Positions 6,570-13,470 of a stretch of 13,830 nucleotides of DNA are shown here, one piece after another. The stretch is taken from contig CABUUJ010000056.1 of the NCBI GenBank assembly GCA_902494715.1, forward strand, positions 1-13,830, in the 5' to 3' direction. Every line of letters begins with the position of its first letter. The first letter of the stretch is position 1. Under the pieces are notes generated by a model. That model was not told the origin of the DNA and searched no databases. It was given only the letters and a program-made list of their open reading frames with translations. Origin of the DNA: an uncultured Collinsella sp. (GTDB taxonomy: Bacteria; Actinomycetota; Coriobacteriia; Coriobacteriales; Coriobacteriaceae). Made by a program: the position numbers and the translations under genes.

Positions 6570-7400
6570 TTACGCGGATAGCTGTGATAATCCGTTAGGG
6601 ACGGAGGAAAGCGGATCATTTGAGGCGTCGCGCCAGCCAGCAGTTGCCCTTTTAACCGTTGCCTCACCGAGTCCGCAACAACGCACAAGCTGACCGACTG
6701 TCACGCCAGCCTTTCGTGCGCGTATCATGATTGCACTACGTTGATTTTTATCGAGTGCCTTAATATCGCAGGCATCAAACGGGGCCGCGAGATGTCGAAT
6801 AAGCCTCATCGCATCTTCGTCTGAAAGCTTTTCACGCATTCCATAAATTATTGAATCTAACTTCAGGACATCGTAAAGATGCCTTAGGTATGCGCGCTGA
6901 TCAACACACAGCGAAGACAGTTCTTGAACTCGGCACATATCGCAGAACGCAAATTCATCATGCCCCAATACAAACGCATTCAGGCTCGACCATCGATATC
7001 CAAGAATGGAACCACCATACGCCCTGGCGGGGTTTAGATGTACATAATCGATTGCAGTAAGAAAATGACTGTCATCTAAGACGGGAGTGCTGTAAAAGCG
7101 GTCCTGAAACAAATGGCCGACACGCTGGTGCCTTGTATTGAAATTAAGCACATAGGAGGATAGAGCCCGCTTCATTGAGGGAGACATGGCATCCGTTGGA
7201 TCTTCCAATACAAGATGGAAGTGATTGGACATAAAACACCATGACAAAATCGAGATATCCGACTGGCGAAAACAATTTTTGAGACGAAGAAGCAATGCCA
7301 TGCGATCGTCGTCATCTTCAAAAATGAGCTGATGAGCATTGCCTCTAGCGGTTACATGATATAGCCCGGTGGATGACTTTTGACGTGGCTGACGGGACAT
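6570..7400 (-). CDS. REP-associated tyrosine transposase (RAYT, Y1/HUH type)
   Basis: A 276-residue single-strand DNA transposase. Residues about 8-130 are the Y1 domain: GLYHVTARGNAHQLIF, then the metal-binding HUH motif H60-F61-H62 in MSNHFHLVLEDP. Next is the helix SYVLNFNTRHQRVGHLFQDRFYS carrying the probable nucleophile Y83, and the family mark YVHLNPARA. The last 90 residues look helical, with a possible helix-turn-helix (GVTVGQLVRCCGLGEATVKRA) often seen in longer RAYTs. The open frame extends upstream to 7520, but 7400 is chosen because MSRQPRQ fits homologues and AGGAG lies just before it. REP-like repeats flank it, and its last codons run through one. RAYTs are usually single-copy, host-maintained genes linked to their REP family. 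Confidence 0.9.
   Translation of the reverse strand: MSRQPRQKSSTGLYHVTARGNAHQLIFEDDDDRMALLLRLKNCFRQSDISILSWCFMSNHFHLVLEDPTDAMSPSMKRALSSYVLNFNTRHQRVGHLFQDRFYSTPVLDDSHFLTAIDYVHLNPARAYGGSILGYRWSSLNAFVLGHDEFAFCDMCRVQELSSLCVDQRAYLRHLYDVLKLDSIIYGMREKLSDEDAMRLIRHLAAPFDACDIKALDKNQRSAIMIRARKAGVTVGQLVRCCGLGEATVKRATAGWRDASNDPLSSVPNGLSQLSA
6588..6618. repeat. REP-like element inside the 3' end of the RAYT gene
   Basis: A diverged copy: TAATCC replaces TGATCC at the left, with core GGGACGGAGGAAAG and right end GGATCA. It encodes part of the transposase tail (NDPLSSVPNGL), so the repeat is translated. Confidence 0.7.
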
Positions 7401-7522
7401 CTTGGCTCCTTTCGCTGAACGATTTAACGGCGGGCAGTAGCCAATATGCGAAAGTGCCAAACATGCAAGCCCATGAAAGGTATTACCCGTTTGAAAAGAA
7501 CCCCATTCCAAATCATGCAAAA

Positions 7523-7604
7523 TGATCCCTTGGGGACGGAGGAAAACGGATCACCGACACCCTTGCGGACGGCAATGATCCGTTTTCCTCCGTCCCCAAG
7601 GGAT
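7523..7604. repeat. Inverted pair of REP-like elements upstream of the RAYT gene
   Basis: The copy at 7523-7553 and its reverse complement starting at 7576 match perfectly over 29 bp, around a 22-base centre. After 7604 the tail AAGGGAT is repeated once more (to 7613). Together with the copies downstream of the transposase this makes a REP-RAYT-REP arrangement. The element also separates the transposase from rplX and adjoins the rplX terminator. Confidence 0.8.
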
Positions 7605-7612
7605 AAGGGATC

Positions 7613-7644
7613 AAAAAAGGCCCGGGTGCCGTGGCATCCGGGCC
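7613..7644 (-). terminator. Intrinsic terminator of the S10 operon after rplX
   Basis: On the minus strand GGCCCGG.TG pairs with CA.CCGGGCC around a short loop (7619-7644), followed by six T residues (7613-7618). It lies 30 bp past the rplX stop. It is the strongest intrinsic terminator in the window and marks the end of the ribosomal transcript. Read on the plus strand it has only a short TTT tail. Confidence 0.88.
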
Positions 7645-7674
7645 TTTGCTAACAACTTAACTGTTGCGGGCAGC

Positions 7675-7980
7675 TTAGAACTTGTGGCCGCACTTCTTGC
7701 AGACGCGCAGCTTGTTCTTTCCGTCCTTCTCGTGACCGACGCGGGTAACCTTACCGCACTCGGGGCAAACGAGATTGACGTTGGAGGCGTCGATGGGAGC
7801 CTCCTGCGAAACGATGCCGCCCTGCTGGTTGGCAGCGTTGGGCTTGACGGCCTTCTTGACGACCGAAATGCCCTCGACAACGACCTTGTTCTCGGCGGGG
7901 AGAGCACGCAGGACAACGCCCTGCTTGCCGCGATCCTTACCAGAGAGAACCTGGACCTTATCGCCCTTCTTGATATACAT
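7675..7980 (-). CDS. rplX: 50S ribosomal protein L24
   Basis: A 101-residue early 23S rRNA-binding protein that starts large-subunit assembly. The KOW motif opens it (IKKGDKVQVLSGKDRGKQG, 3-21), followed by the conserved GISVVKKAVKPN segment. C72/C75 and C94/C97 form two CxxC pairs that could bind zinc, the zinc-ribbon type of L24 found in part of the bacteria. The start has GGGGAG upstream and begins 13 bp after the rplN stop. It is the last gene of the cluster: a terminator follows, not rplE. Confidence 0.97.
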   Translation of the reverse strand: MYIKKGDKVQVLSGKDRGKQGVVLRALPAENKVVVEGISVVKKAVKPNAANQQGGIVSQEAPIDASNVNLVCPECGKVTRVGHEKDGKNKLRVCKKCGHKF

Positions 7981-7993
7981 ATATCTCCCCTAA

Positions 7994-8362
7994 CTACAGG
8001 GTCTCGGGAGCGAGCGAGACGATCTTCATGTACTTCTTGTCACGAAGCTCGCGAGCGACGGGCCCGAAGATACGGGTGCCGACGGGCGAACCATCGTTGT
8101 TGATGACAACGCAGGCGTTCTCATCAAAGCGAATGTAGGAGCCATCCTTGCGGCGGATCTCCTTAACGGTGCGAACGACAACGCAACGGACAACGTCCTT
8201 CTTCTTGACGTTGGCGCCAGGGGTAGCCTCCTGGACAGCACCGATGAACACATCGCCGATGCCTGCATAACGACGCTTGGAACCGCCAAGCACCTTGATG
8301 CAGCGAATCTTGCGAGCGCCGGAGTTGTCGGCGACGTTCAGCATGGTTTGCATCTGAATCAT
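7994..8362 (-). CDS. rplN: 50S ribosomal protein L14
   Basis: The 122-residue protein has the standard length and near-universal sequence MIQMQTMLNVADNSGARKI, with the later VVNNDGSP-like VVINNDGSPVGTRIFGPVARELR. L14 sits at the subunit interface on 23S rRNA and contributes to bridges with 16S rRNA. GGAGG lies 8 bp before the ATG. Unlike its tightly packed neighbours it is preceded by a 118-bp gap holding a structured element, so its translation or mRNA stability may be set separately. Confidence 0.98.
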   Translation of the reverse strand: MIQMQTMLNVADNSGARKIRCIKVLGGSKRRYAGIGDVFIGAVQEATPGANVKKKDVVRCVVVRTVKEIRRKDGSYIRFDENACVVINNDGSPVGTRIFGPVARELRDKKYMKIVSLAPETL

Positions 8363-8387
8363 GGTAGATGTTCCTCCGAACTAAGAA

Positions 8388-8453
8388 CCGAAGAGAGGTG
8401 CGCAGCCTTTAGGCGGCCTGTGGTATGCAAACCAGGCATACGCACATCTTCGG
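8388..8453 (-). promoter_or_regulatory. Candidate structured RNA between rpsQ and rplN
   Basis: In the minus-strand transcript CCGAAGA pairs with UCUUCGG (7 bp) and GUGCG with CGCAC (5 bp) across a small internal loop. Inside, UAUGC-7 nt-GCAUA forms one hairpin, and CAG.CC/GGCUG a second, giving a possible three-way junction. An alternative GCCUG/CAGGC pairing would replace the first inner hairpin. No U-tract follows, so it is not a plain terminator. It ends 26 bp before the rplN start and could be an autoregulatory leader, a processing site or a stabiliser. Confidence 0.45.
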
Positions 8454-8480
8454 AAACGTACAAGTCGTAAGAGCGACTGC

Positions 8481-8741
8481 TTATTTAGCGCGCTCGACGA
8501 CCTCGATGAGGCGCCAGCGCTTCATCTTGGACATAGGACGGGTCTCCATAACGCGGACGGTATCGCCCACGCCAGCCGTGCACTCCTCGTCGTGAGCGTG
8601 CAGCTTCTTGGAGCTGGTCATCATCTTGCCGTACTTGGGGTGACGCTTGCGCTCGGTGATGGTGACGACAATGGTCTTGGCACCGGAGACGGAGGTAACG
8701 ACACCCGTACGGACCTTACGCGAGTTACGCGAATCAGTCAT
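8481..8741 (-). CDS. rpsQ: 30S ribosomal protein S17
   Basis: An 86-residue primary 16S rRNA-binding protein with the OB-fold pattern RKVRTGVVTSVSGAKTIVV and the conserved ERKRHPKYGK and AHDEEC..GVGDTVRVMETRPMSK segments. Length is normal. A strong AAGGAGAG precedes the ATG, and rpmC ends 16 bp upstream. It is the last gene before the structured gap ahead of rplN. Confidence 0.97.
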   Translation of the reverse strand: MTDSRNSRKVRTGVVTSVSGAKTIVVTITERKRHPKYGKMMTSSKKLHAHDEECTAGVGDTVRVMETRPMSKMKRWRLIEVVERAK

Positions 8742-8757
8742 GTTCTCTCCTTAGGTC

Positions 8758-8973
8758 CTACTCGGCGACAGCGGACTTCTCCGCTGCGATCTCGCGGGCG
8801 CGCTGCTCCGTGAGGACGCGAGCGATGTCCTTCTTCACGGTGTTGACGCGAGCGGTGTTGTCCAGCTGGCTGGTGGCCATCTGGAAACGAAGGTTAAAGA
8901 GCTCGGCGCGCATTTCCTTCAGCTTCTCAACGAGCTGAGCGTCCGAGAGCTCACGAATCTCTGCGGGCTTCAT
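8758..8973 (-). CDS. rpmC: 50S ribosomal protein L29
   Basis: A 71-residue two-helix protein near the peptide exit tunnel, where trigger factor and SRP dock in known ribosomes. MKPAEIRELSDAQLVEKLKEMRAELFNLRFQ is the typical L29 opening; the A-T-S-Q-L-x-N turn and a second helix follow. Its ATG overlaps the rplP stop by one base (TAATG), suggesting translational coupling. Confidence 0.97.
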   Translation of the reverse strand: MKPAEIRELSDAQLVEKLKEMRAELFNLRFQMATSQLDNTARVNTVKKDIARVLTEQRAREIAAEKSAVAE

Positions 8974-9476
8974 TAGTTCTCCTCCTTGGCGGCGGCGGCG
9001 TCCTCAGCAGCCCACTTGGCCTCGAGAGCGGCCTCCTCAGCCATCTCCTTCTGGATGCGCTGCTCAGCGTTCTTGGCAGCAACAATCTTGGTCTTGATGG
9101 GAAGCTTGTGCTGTGCAAGACGCAGAGCCTCGCGAGCGACCTCCTCGGGCACGCCCTTGACCTCGAACATGATGCGGCCGGGCTTGACGACGGCCACCCA
9201 CTCCTCGGGGTTACCCTTACCAGAACCCATGCGAGTCTCGGCAGGCTTCTTGGTGATGGGCTTATCGGGGAAGATCGTGATGTAGACACGACCGCCACGC
9301 TTCATGTAGCGGGTCATGGCAATACGAGCGGCCTCGATCTGACGGTTGGTGATCCAATGGGCCTCGAGAGCCTGGATACCAAACTCGCCGAAATGCAGCT
9401 CGATATTACCCTTGGCCTGGCCCTTCATGGAGCCACGCTGCACCTTGCGGTGAAGAATACGCTTAGGGGCAAGCAC
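8973..9476 (-). CDS. rplP: 50S ribosomal protein L16
   Basis: A 167-residue protein that helps form the A-site region and binds 5S/23S rRNA late in assembly. The core is standard: MLAPKR..HRKVQRG, ALEAHWITNRQIEAARIAMTR, FPDKPITKKPAETRMGSGKG. Most L16 proteins end soon after LPIKTK (about 137-145 residues); this one carries roughly 30 extra residues rich in Ala and Glu (from about residue 137). It starts at GTG 9476, sharing one base with the rpsC stop (TAGTG). Confidence 0.97.
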   Translation of the reverse strand: MLAPKRILHRKVQRGSMKGQAKGNIELHFGEFGIQALEAHWITNRQIEAARIAMTRYMKRGGRVYITIFPDKPITKKPAETRMGSGKGNPEEWVAVVKPGRIMFEVKGVPEEVAREALRLAQHKLPIKTKIVAAKNAEQRIQKEMAEEAALEAKWAAEDAAAAKEEN

Positions 9477-10186
9477 TACTGACCCCTCCTCTCGGAGTTA
9501 CGACGACGAGGACGGGAAGAGCCCTCGAGTGCAGGGTTGGGAACAGGCTGGCCCGGGAGCTTCTCGCCCAGGTAGATCCAGACCTTCACGCCGCAGGCAC
9601 CCATGGTGGTGCTGGCGACAGCCGTGCCGTAGTCGATCTTGGCGCGGAGGGTGTGCAGAGGCACGCGACCCTCACGGTACCACTCACGACGGCCCATCTC
9701 GGCACCGCCGAGACGACCGGAGCACTGGATACGGATGCCCTTGGCGCCGGCCTTGCGGGCGGACTGGACAGCCTTGCGCATAGCGCGACGGAAGGCAACG
9801 CGGCCCTCGAGCTGCTCAGCGATGGACTGAGCAACGAGGTTGGCGTCGAGCTCGGGGCGCTTGATCTCGACAACGTCGACGGAGAGCTGGCCCTTGGAGA
9901 CGCCAGCGACCTTCTCGAGCTCGGTGCGGAGGGTATCGATCTCGGCACCCTTCTTACCGATGACAACGCCGGGGCGAGCGGTGAGGATGATGACCTTCAC
10001 CTTGTCGCCAGCGCGCTCGATCTCGACGCGGGAGACAGCTGCGCGGGAAAGACGCTTCTCGAGGTACTTGCGGATCTCGAGATCGTTACCGAGGGTCTTA
10101 GCGTAATCCTTCTCTGCGAACCAGCGGGAGCGCCAGTTCTCGGTGATGCCAAGACGGAAGCCGGTGGGGTAGACTTTCTGACCCAT
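9476..10186 (-). CDS. rpsC: 30S ribosomal protein S3
   Basis: A 236-residue protein lining the mRNA entry channel. It begins MGQKVYPTGFRLGITENWRSRW; the type-II KH domain carries GxxG as VVIGKKGAEI, and the C-terminal half has GRLGGAEMGRREWYREGRVPLHTLRA. The last 20 residues are basic and variable, as usual. A perfect AGGAGG lies inside the end of rplV, and only 6 bp separate the genes. Confidence 0.98.
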   Translation of the reverse strand: MGQKVYPTGFRLGITENWRSRWFAEKDYAKTLGNDLEIRKYLEKRLSRAAVSRVEIERAGDKVKVIILTARPGVVIGKKGAEIDTLRTELEKVAGVSKGQLSVDVVEIKRPELDANLVAQSIAEQLEGRVAFRRAMRKAVQSARKAGAKGIRIQCSGRLGGAEMGRREWYREGRVPLHTLRAKIDYGTAVASTTMGACGVKVWIYLGEKLPGQPVPNPALEGSSRPRRRNSERRGQ

Positions 10187-10192
10187 ACAGCT

Positions 10193-10564
10193 TTACGCCT
10201 CCTTTCGAGGAGCAACGACGACGGTGATGTGGGAAGTACGCTTCAGAATGCGAGAAGCGGAACCCTTGGCGCGGGGACGGATGCGCTTAAGCGTCGGACC
10301 CTCGTCAACATAGGCAGCGGCGACAACCAGGTTGTCGGCACGCAGACCATTGTTGTTCTCGGCGTTCGCAACGGCGGAACGGAGAACCTTCTCGACATCC
10401 ACGGCGACGGCGCGGTCGCAGAAGTGGAGGATGTCGAAGGCCTGAGCAACAGGCTTGCGGCGGATCAGATCGACCACCAGGCGGGCCTTGCTGGGGGAAA
10501 CACGCACGTACTTAGCGACGGCGCGAACCTCGGTGGCCTCAGTTTCAATAGACTTAGTTGCCAT
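10193..10564 (-). CDS. rplV: 50S ribosomal protein L22
   Basis: A 123-residue protein whose long loop reaches the peptide tunnel constriction. YVRVSPSKARLVVDLIR is the N-terminal hallmark, and YVDEGPTLKRIRPRAKGSASRILKRTSHI is the loop region altered in macrolide-resistant mutants of other species. A run GGGGG upstream serves as Shine-Dalgarno, just after the rpsS stop 14 bp away. Confidence 0.97.
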   Translation of the reverse strand: MATKSIETEATEVRAVAKYVRVSPSKARLVVDLIRRKPVAQAFDILHFCDRAVAVDVEKVLRSAVANAENNNGLRADNLVVAAAYVDEGPTLKRIRPRAKGSASRILKRTSHITVVVAPRKEA

Positions 10565-10578
10565 TTACGGTTAACCCC

Positions 10579-10839
10579 CTATTTGGCCTTGTGGCCACGG
10601 AACGTACGAGTCGGCGCGAACTCGCCGAGCTTGTGACCAACCATGGACTCGGTAACATACACGGGCACATGCTTGCGGCCGTCGTGGACGGCGATGGTGT
10701 GACCAACCATCTCGGGGAAGATGGTGGACGCGCGGGACCAGGTCTTCACGACGTCCTTCTTGCCAGCCTCGTTCATCGCGGTGATACGCGAGAGAAGGCG
10801 AGTCTCCACGAACGGGCCCTTTTTGAGACTTCTGCTCAT
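10579..10839 (-). CDS. rpsS: 30S ribosomal protein S19
   Basis: An 86-residue 30S head protein that contacts S13 and the decoding region. MSRSLKKGPFVE, STIFPEMVGHTIAVHDGRKH, and GHKLGEFAPTRTFRGH are all diagnostic. The protein is a few residues shorter at the C-terminus than the common 92-residue form. AGGAG precedes the start, and rplB ends 32 bp upstream. Confidence 0.97.
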   Translation of the reverse strand: MSRSLKKGPFVETRLLSRITAMNEAGKKDVVKTWSRASTIFPEMVGHTIAVHDGRKHVPVYVTESMVGHKLGEFAPTRTFRGHKAK

Positions 10840-10871
10840 AAGTGCTTTCTCCTAAAACTCGGTATCCGAAA

Positions 10872-11702
10872 TTACTTCTTACGGCGACGAATGATGTGCT
10901 GGTTCGAGACCTTCTTCTTCTTGCGCGTACGAAGGCCCTTCGTCGGCTTACCCCAGGGGGTAACAGAGGGACGACCAGAGGTGTGGTTCTTGCCCTCGCC
11001 ACCGCCGTGCGGGTGGTCGACAGGGTTCATGACGGTACCGCGGACGGTCGGGCGCACGTTCATGTGACGCTTACGGCCGGCCTTGCCGATGACGATGTTG
11101 GAGTGATCGGCGTTGCCGACCTCACCGACGGTGGCGCGGCAGGTAACGAGGATGCGGCGCATCTCGGAGGAAGGCATACGGACGATAGCGTACTTGCCCT
11201 CCTTACCCATCAGCTGGCAGGAGTTACCGGCGGAACGGGCGATAGCAGCGCCCTTGCCCGGCTGGAACTCGACGGCGTGGATGAGCGTACCGACGGGGAT
11301 GTCGGCGAGGGGCAGAGCGTTGCCCGGCTTGATGTCGGCGTCAGAACCGGACATGATGGTCTGACCGACCTCGAGGCCCTTGGGGGCCAGGATGTAGCGC
11401 TTCTCACCGTCAGCGTAGTGCAGCAGAGCGATGCGAGCGGAACGGTTCGGATCGTACTCGATCGTGGCAACCTTGGCGGGCACGCCGTCCTTGTTGCGCT
11501 TGAAGTCGATCACGCGGTAACGACGCTTCACGCCGCCGCCCTGGTGGCGGGTGGTGATGCGGCCGTTGTTGTTACGACCGGCCTTCTTGGGCAGGGGCTC
11601 GAGAAGAGACTTCTCGGGCTTGGTGCAGGTGATCTCGGAGAAGTCGGAGATCGTCTGCCAACGCCTACCAGCGGAGGTCGGCTTAAGGTGCTTTACAGCC
11701 AT
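10872..11702 (-). CDS. rplB: 50S ribosomal protein L2
   Basis: A 276-residue primary 23S rRNA-binding protein needed for subunit joining and close to the peptidyl transferase centre. The start at 11702 gives MAVKHLKPTSAGRRW and the family's usual length; an in-frame upstream extension to 11777 is rejected. GAAAGGG lies 7 bp upstream. The C-terminal VMNPVDHPHGGGEGK holds the conserved histidine loop, followed by TPWGKPTKGLRTRKKKK. It is preceded by an unusual 179-bp non-coding gap with a strong hairpin. Confidence 0.98.
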   Translation of the reverse strand: MAVKHLKPTSAGRRWQTISDFSEITCTKPEKSLLEPLPKKAGRNNNGRITTRHQGGGVKRRYRVIDFKRNKDGVPAKVATIEYDPNRSARIALLHYADGEKRYILAPKGLEVGQTIMSGSDADIKPGNALPLADIPVGTLIHAVEFQPGKGAAIARSAGNSCQLMGKEGKYAIVRMPSSEMRRILVTCRATVGEVGNADHSNIVIGKAGRKRHMNVRPTVRGTVMNPVDHPHGGGEGKNHTSGRPSVTPWGKPTKGLRTRKKKKVSNQHIIRRRKK

Positions 11703-11782
11703 TACAATCCCTTTCAATAGGAATCCGTTAGCCATCGCAGACAGGGATTCGAGGTTCTGCCTCGGGTGCGATGACACCGGAC

Positions 11783-11808
11783 GTATACACGGCTCCGGGC
11801 GTGTCCAT
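11783..11808. repeat. 26-bp element in the rplW-rplB gap (copy A)
   Basis: Starts GTATACACGGCT and ends GGGCGTGTCCAT. It matches 13648-13673 at 24 of 26 positions. On the minus strand its GGGCGT...ACGCCC partner just upstream (11798-11803 with 11814-11819) could also form a 6-bp hairpin. Function unknown; it could be a protein-binding site, promoter part or processing site. Confidence 0.55.
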
Positions 11809-11827
11809 TTTATACGCCCAAAACCTT

Positions 11828-11863
11828 GAGCTCTCGCCTCCCCTATTTGGGAGGCATGAGCTC
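11828..11863 (-). promoter_or_regulatory. Symmetric hairpin in the rplW-rplB gap
   Basis: GAGCTC (11828-11833) pairs with GAGCTC (11858-11863), and GCCTCCC (11836-11842) with GGGAGGC (11849-11855) around the loop CTATTT; a 2x2 internal loop separates the stems. In the minus-strand RNA the sequence after the stem is AAGGUUUUGGG, only a weak U-run. It may be an attenuator, an RNase site or an mRNA barrier dividing the operon between rplW and rplB. Confidence 0.5.
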
Positions 11864-11881
11864 ACTCAACAGCAGCGAGTC

Positions 11882-12169
11882 TTAGGCCTGGTTGCCAAAG
11901 ACCTCGATGGTGTCGCCCTCGGCCAGCGTGACGATGGCCTTCTTCCAAGAACGGGTCTTGCCGGCGACATAGCGCACGCGCTTGGTCTTGGGCTTGACCG
12001 TCAGGGTGTTCACGCGAACGACCTTGACGCCGAAGATCTCCTCGACAGCGTCCTTGATCTGATACTTGTTAGCATCCTTGGCGACCTCGAACGTGTACTT
12101 GTTCTGCTCCATGCCGGAGAAGGAACGCTCGGACACGATCGGACGGATGATGATCTCGTGGGCGGTCAT
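11882..12169 (-). CDS. rplW: 50S ribosomal protein L23
   Basis: A 95-residue protein at the tunnel exit, docking site for trigger factor in known ribosomes. MTAHEIIIRPIVSERSF, then KYTFEVAKDANKYQIKDAVEEIFGVKVVRVNTL, and the closing GDTIEVF are typical. The ATG follows the rplD stop with no gap (TAAATG), so the pair is likely translationally coupled. The gene is followed by the hairpin-bearing gap before rplB. Confidence 0.97.
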   Translation of the reverse strand: MTAHEIIIRPIVSERSFSGMEQNKYTFEVAKDANKYQIKDAVEEIFGVKVVRVNTLTVKPKTKRVRYVAGKTRSWKKAIVTLAEGDTIEVFGNQA

Positions 12170-12796
12170 TTAAGCAAGCACCTCCCCGAAGTGAGCGGCG
12201 ATGTCGGCGGGCATCAGCACAGCGTTGTTGTTGACGAGATCGTAGGTGTTGGCCTCGTCGGCGGTGATGATGAACGTCTTGGGAATGTTGCGGAACGACA
12301 GGTAGGCGTTGACGTCCTCATCGCGAACGATGATGGTCAGACGCTTGCCCTCAAGGCCGAGAGCCTTGAGCATGGCAACGGCAGCCTTGGTGGAAGGCTT
12401 CTCGAAGCCGTAGTCGTCGACGAGCACAAGCTCGCCATCGGCCAGCTTGGCGGACAGCGCAGAGCGCATAGCCAGCTTGACCTCCTTGTTGTTCATACGC
12501 TTAGCGTAGGAACGGGGCTTGGGGGCGAAGACAACGCCACCGTGACGCCACTGGGCAGCACGGATGGAACCCTGGCGGGCACGGCCGGTGCCCTTCTGAC
12601 GCCAAGGCTTCTTGCCGCCACCGGAAACCTCAGAGCGGCCCTTAGCGGACTGGGTGCCCTGACGCCAAGAGGCCATCTGGCACTTGACGATGTGGTGCAT
12701 AACGTGGATGTTCGGCTCGATGCCGTACACCTCAGCGGCGAGCTCGGCCTCGGCGACCTTCTTGCCCTCGCTGTTCTTTACTTCAAACTTTGCCAT
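12170..12796 (-). CDS. rplD: 50S ribosomal protein L4
   Basis: A 208-residue protein with a globular domain and an internal loop reaching the tunnel. The loop region GRSEVSGGGKKPWRQKGTGRARQGSIRAAQWRHGGVVF is highly characteristic, and the C-terminal half keeps the family's VDDYGFEKPSTKAA and ANTYDLVNN segments. In E. coli L4 also represses its own S10 operon via the mRNA leader; whether this happens here is unknown, but the leader does show competing hairpins. A GGAG-type site precedes the start. Confidence 0.97.
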   Translation of the reverse strand: MAKFEVKNSEGKKVAEAELAAEVYGIEPNIHVMHHIVKCQMASWRQGTQSAKGRSEVSGGGKKPWRQKGTGRARQGSIRAAQWRHGGVVFAPKPRSYAKRMNNKEVKLAMRSALSAKLADGELVLVDDYGFEKPSTKAAVAMLKALGLEGKRLTIIVRDEDVNAYLSFRNIPKTFIITADEANTYDLVNNNAVLMPADIAAHFGEVLA

Positions 12797-12842
12797 TTAA
12801 GTGTTCTCCTTGGTATGACGCTGGGCTAAATGGGCTGGGCCC

Positions 12843-13463
12843 TTAGGCCATACGGATGGCGACGAGACCATTCTTGGCACCCGGGACAGCGCCCTTGACC
12901 AAGATGAGGTTCTGCTCGGCATCGATGCGGACAACGGAAAGGTTCTTGACGGTAACGCGCTCGTTACCCATGTGACCGGCCATCTTGACGCCCTTGAGGA
13001 CGCGCGCAGGATAGGCGCACTGACCGATAGAACCGGGGTGACGCTGGAAGTGAGAACCATGCGTCATAGGACCGCGGCGCTGACCCCAGCGCTTGATGCG
13101 ACCCTGGAAGCCCTTACCCTTGGAGGTACCGATGACGTCGACCTTCTCGACATCAGCGAAATCAGCGACGGTGACGACCTCGCCGACCTTGTGCTCCTCG
13201 CCGTTCTCGACGCGGACCTCACGAAGGAAACGGACAGGCTCGACGCCAGCCTTAGCGAAGTGACCAGCCATGGGCTTGTTCACGTTCTTGGCCTTGATGT
13301 CGCCGAAACCGATCTGGACGGCGTCATAGCCGTCGGTTGCCTGAGTTTTAACCTGCGAGACAGCGCAGGGGCCAGCCTGGATGACCGTGACGGGAACGAC
13401 GTTGTCGTCCTCGTCCCAAACCTGGGTCATGCCAATCTTGCGGCCGAGAATCATGCTGATCAA
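12843..13463 (-). CDS. rplC: 50S ribosomal protein L3
   Basis: A 206-residue protein that starts large-subunit assembly and reaches the peptidyl transferase centre. ILGRKIGMTQVWDEDDNVVPVTVIQAGPC, KGKGFQGRIKRWGQRRGPMTHGS and SIGQCAYPARVLKGVKMAGHMG are diagnostic. The chosen start is TTG 13463: it gives MISMILGRKIGM, the common N-terminal length, with GGGA 7 bp upstream. ATG 13454, three codons in, is possible but has no Shine-Dalgarno. It is the first gene of the visible cluster; rpsJ, usually just upstream, is not present in the next 367 bp. Confidence 0.96.
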   Translation of the reverse strand: MISMILGRKIGMTQVWDEDDNVVPVTVIQAGPCAVSQVKTQATDGYDAVQIGFGDIKAKNVNKPMAGHFAKAGVEPVRFLREVRVENGEEHKVGEVVTVADFADVEKVDVIGTSKGKGFQGRIKRWGQRRGPMTHGSHFQRHPGSIGQCAYPARVLKGVKMAGHMGNERVTVKNLSVVRIDAEQNLILVKGAVPGAKNGLVAIRMA

Positions 13464-13470
13464 GATATGA

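Noticed and set aside
7401..7520. 40-residue N-terminal extension of the RAYT
   Set aside because: The ATG at 7400 has AGGAG and a family-typical beginning; the extension has no such features.
11811..11816. TATAAA-like -10 (minus strand) as an rplB promoter
   Set aside because: The hexamer is good but the bases 17 bp upstream (GCGAGA) do not resemble a -35; kept only as a possibility in the 26-bp element finding.
11771..12829. 352-codon plus-strand frame opposite rplW and rplD
   Set aside because: It mirrors two certain ribosomal genes and has a Leu/Gly/Asp-rich composition typical of antisense frames; the same holds for plus-strand frames opposite rpsC, rplV, rplB and rplC.
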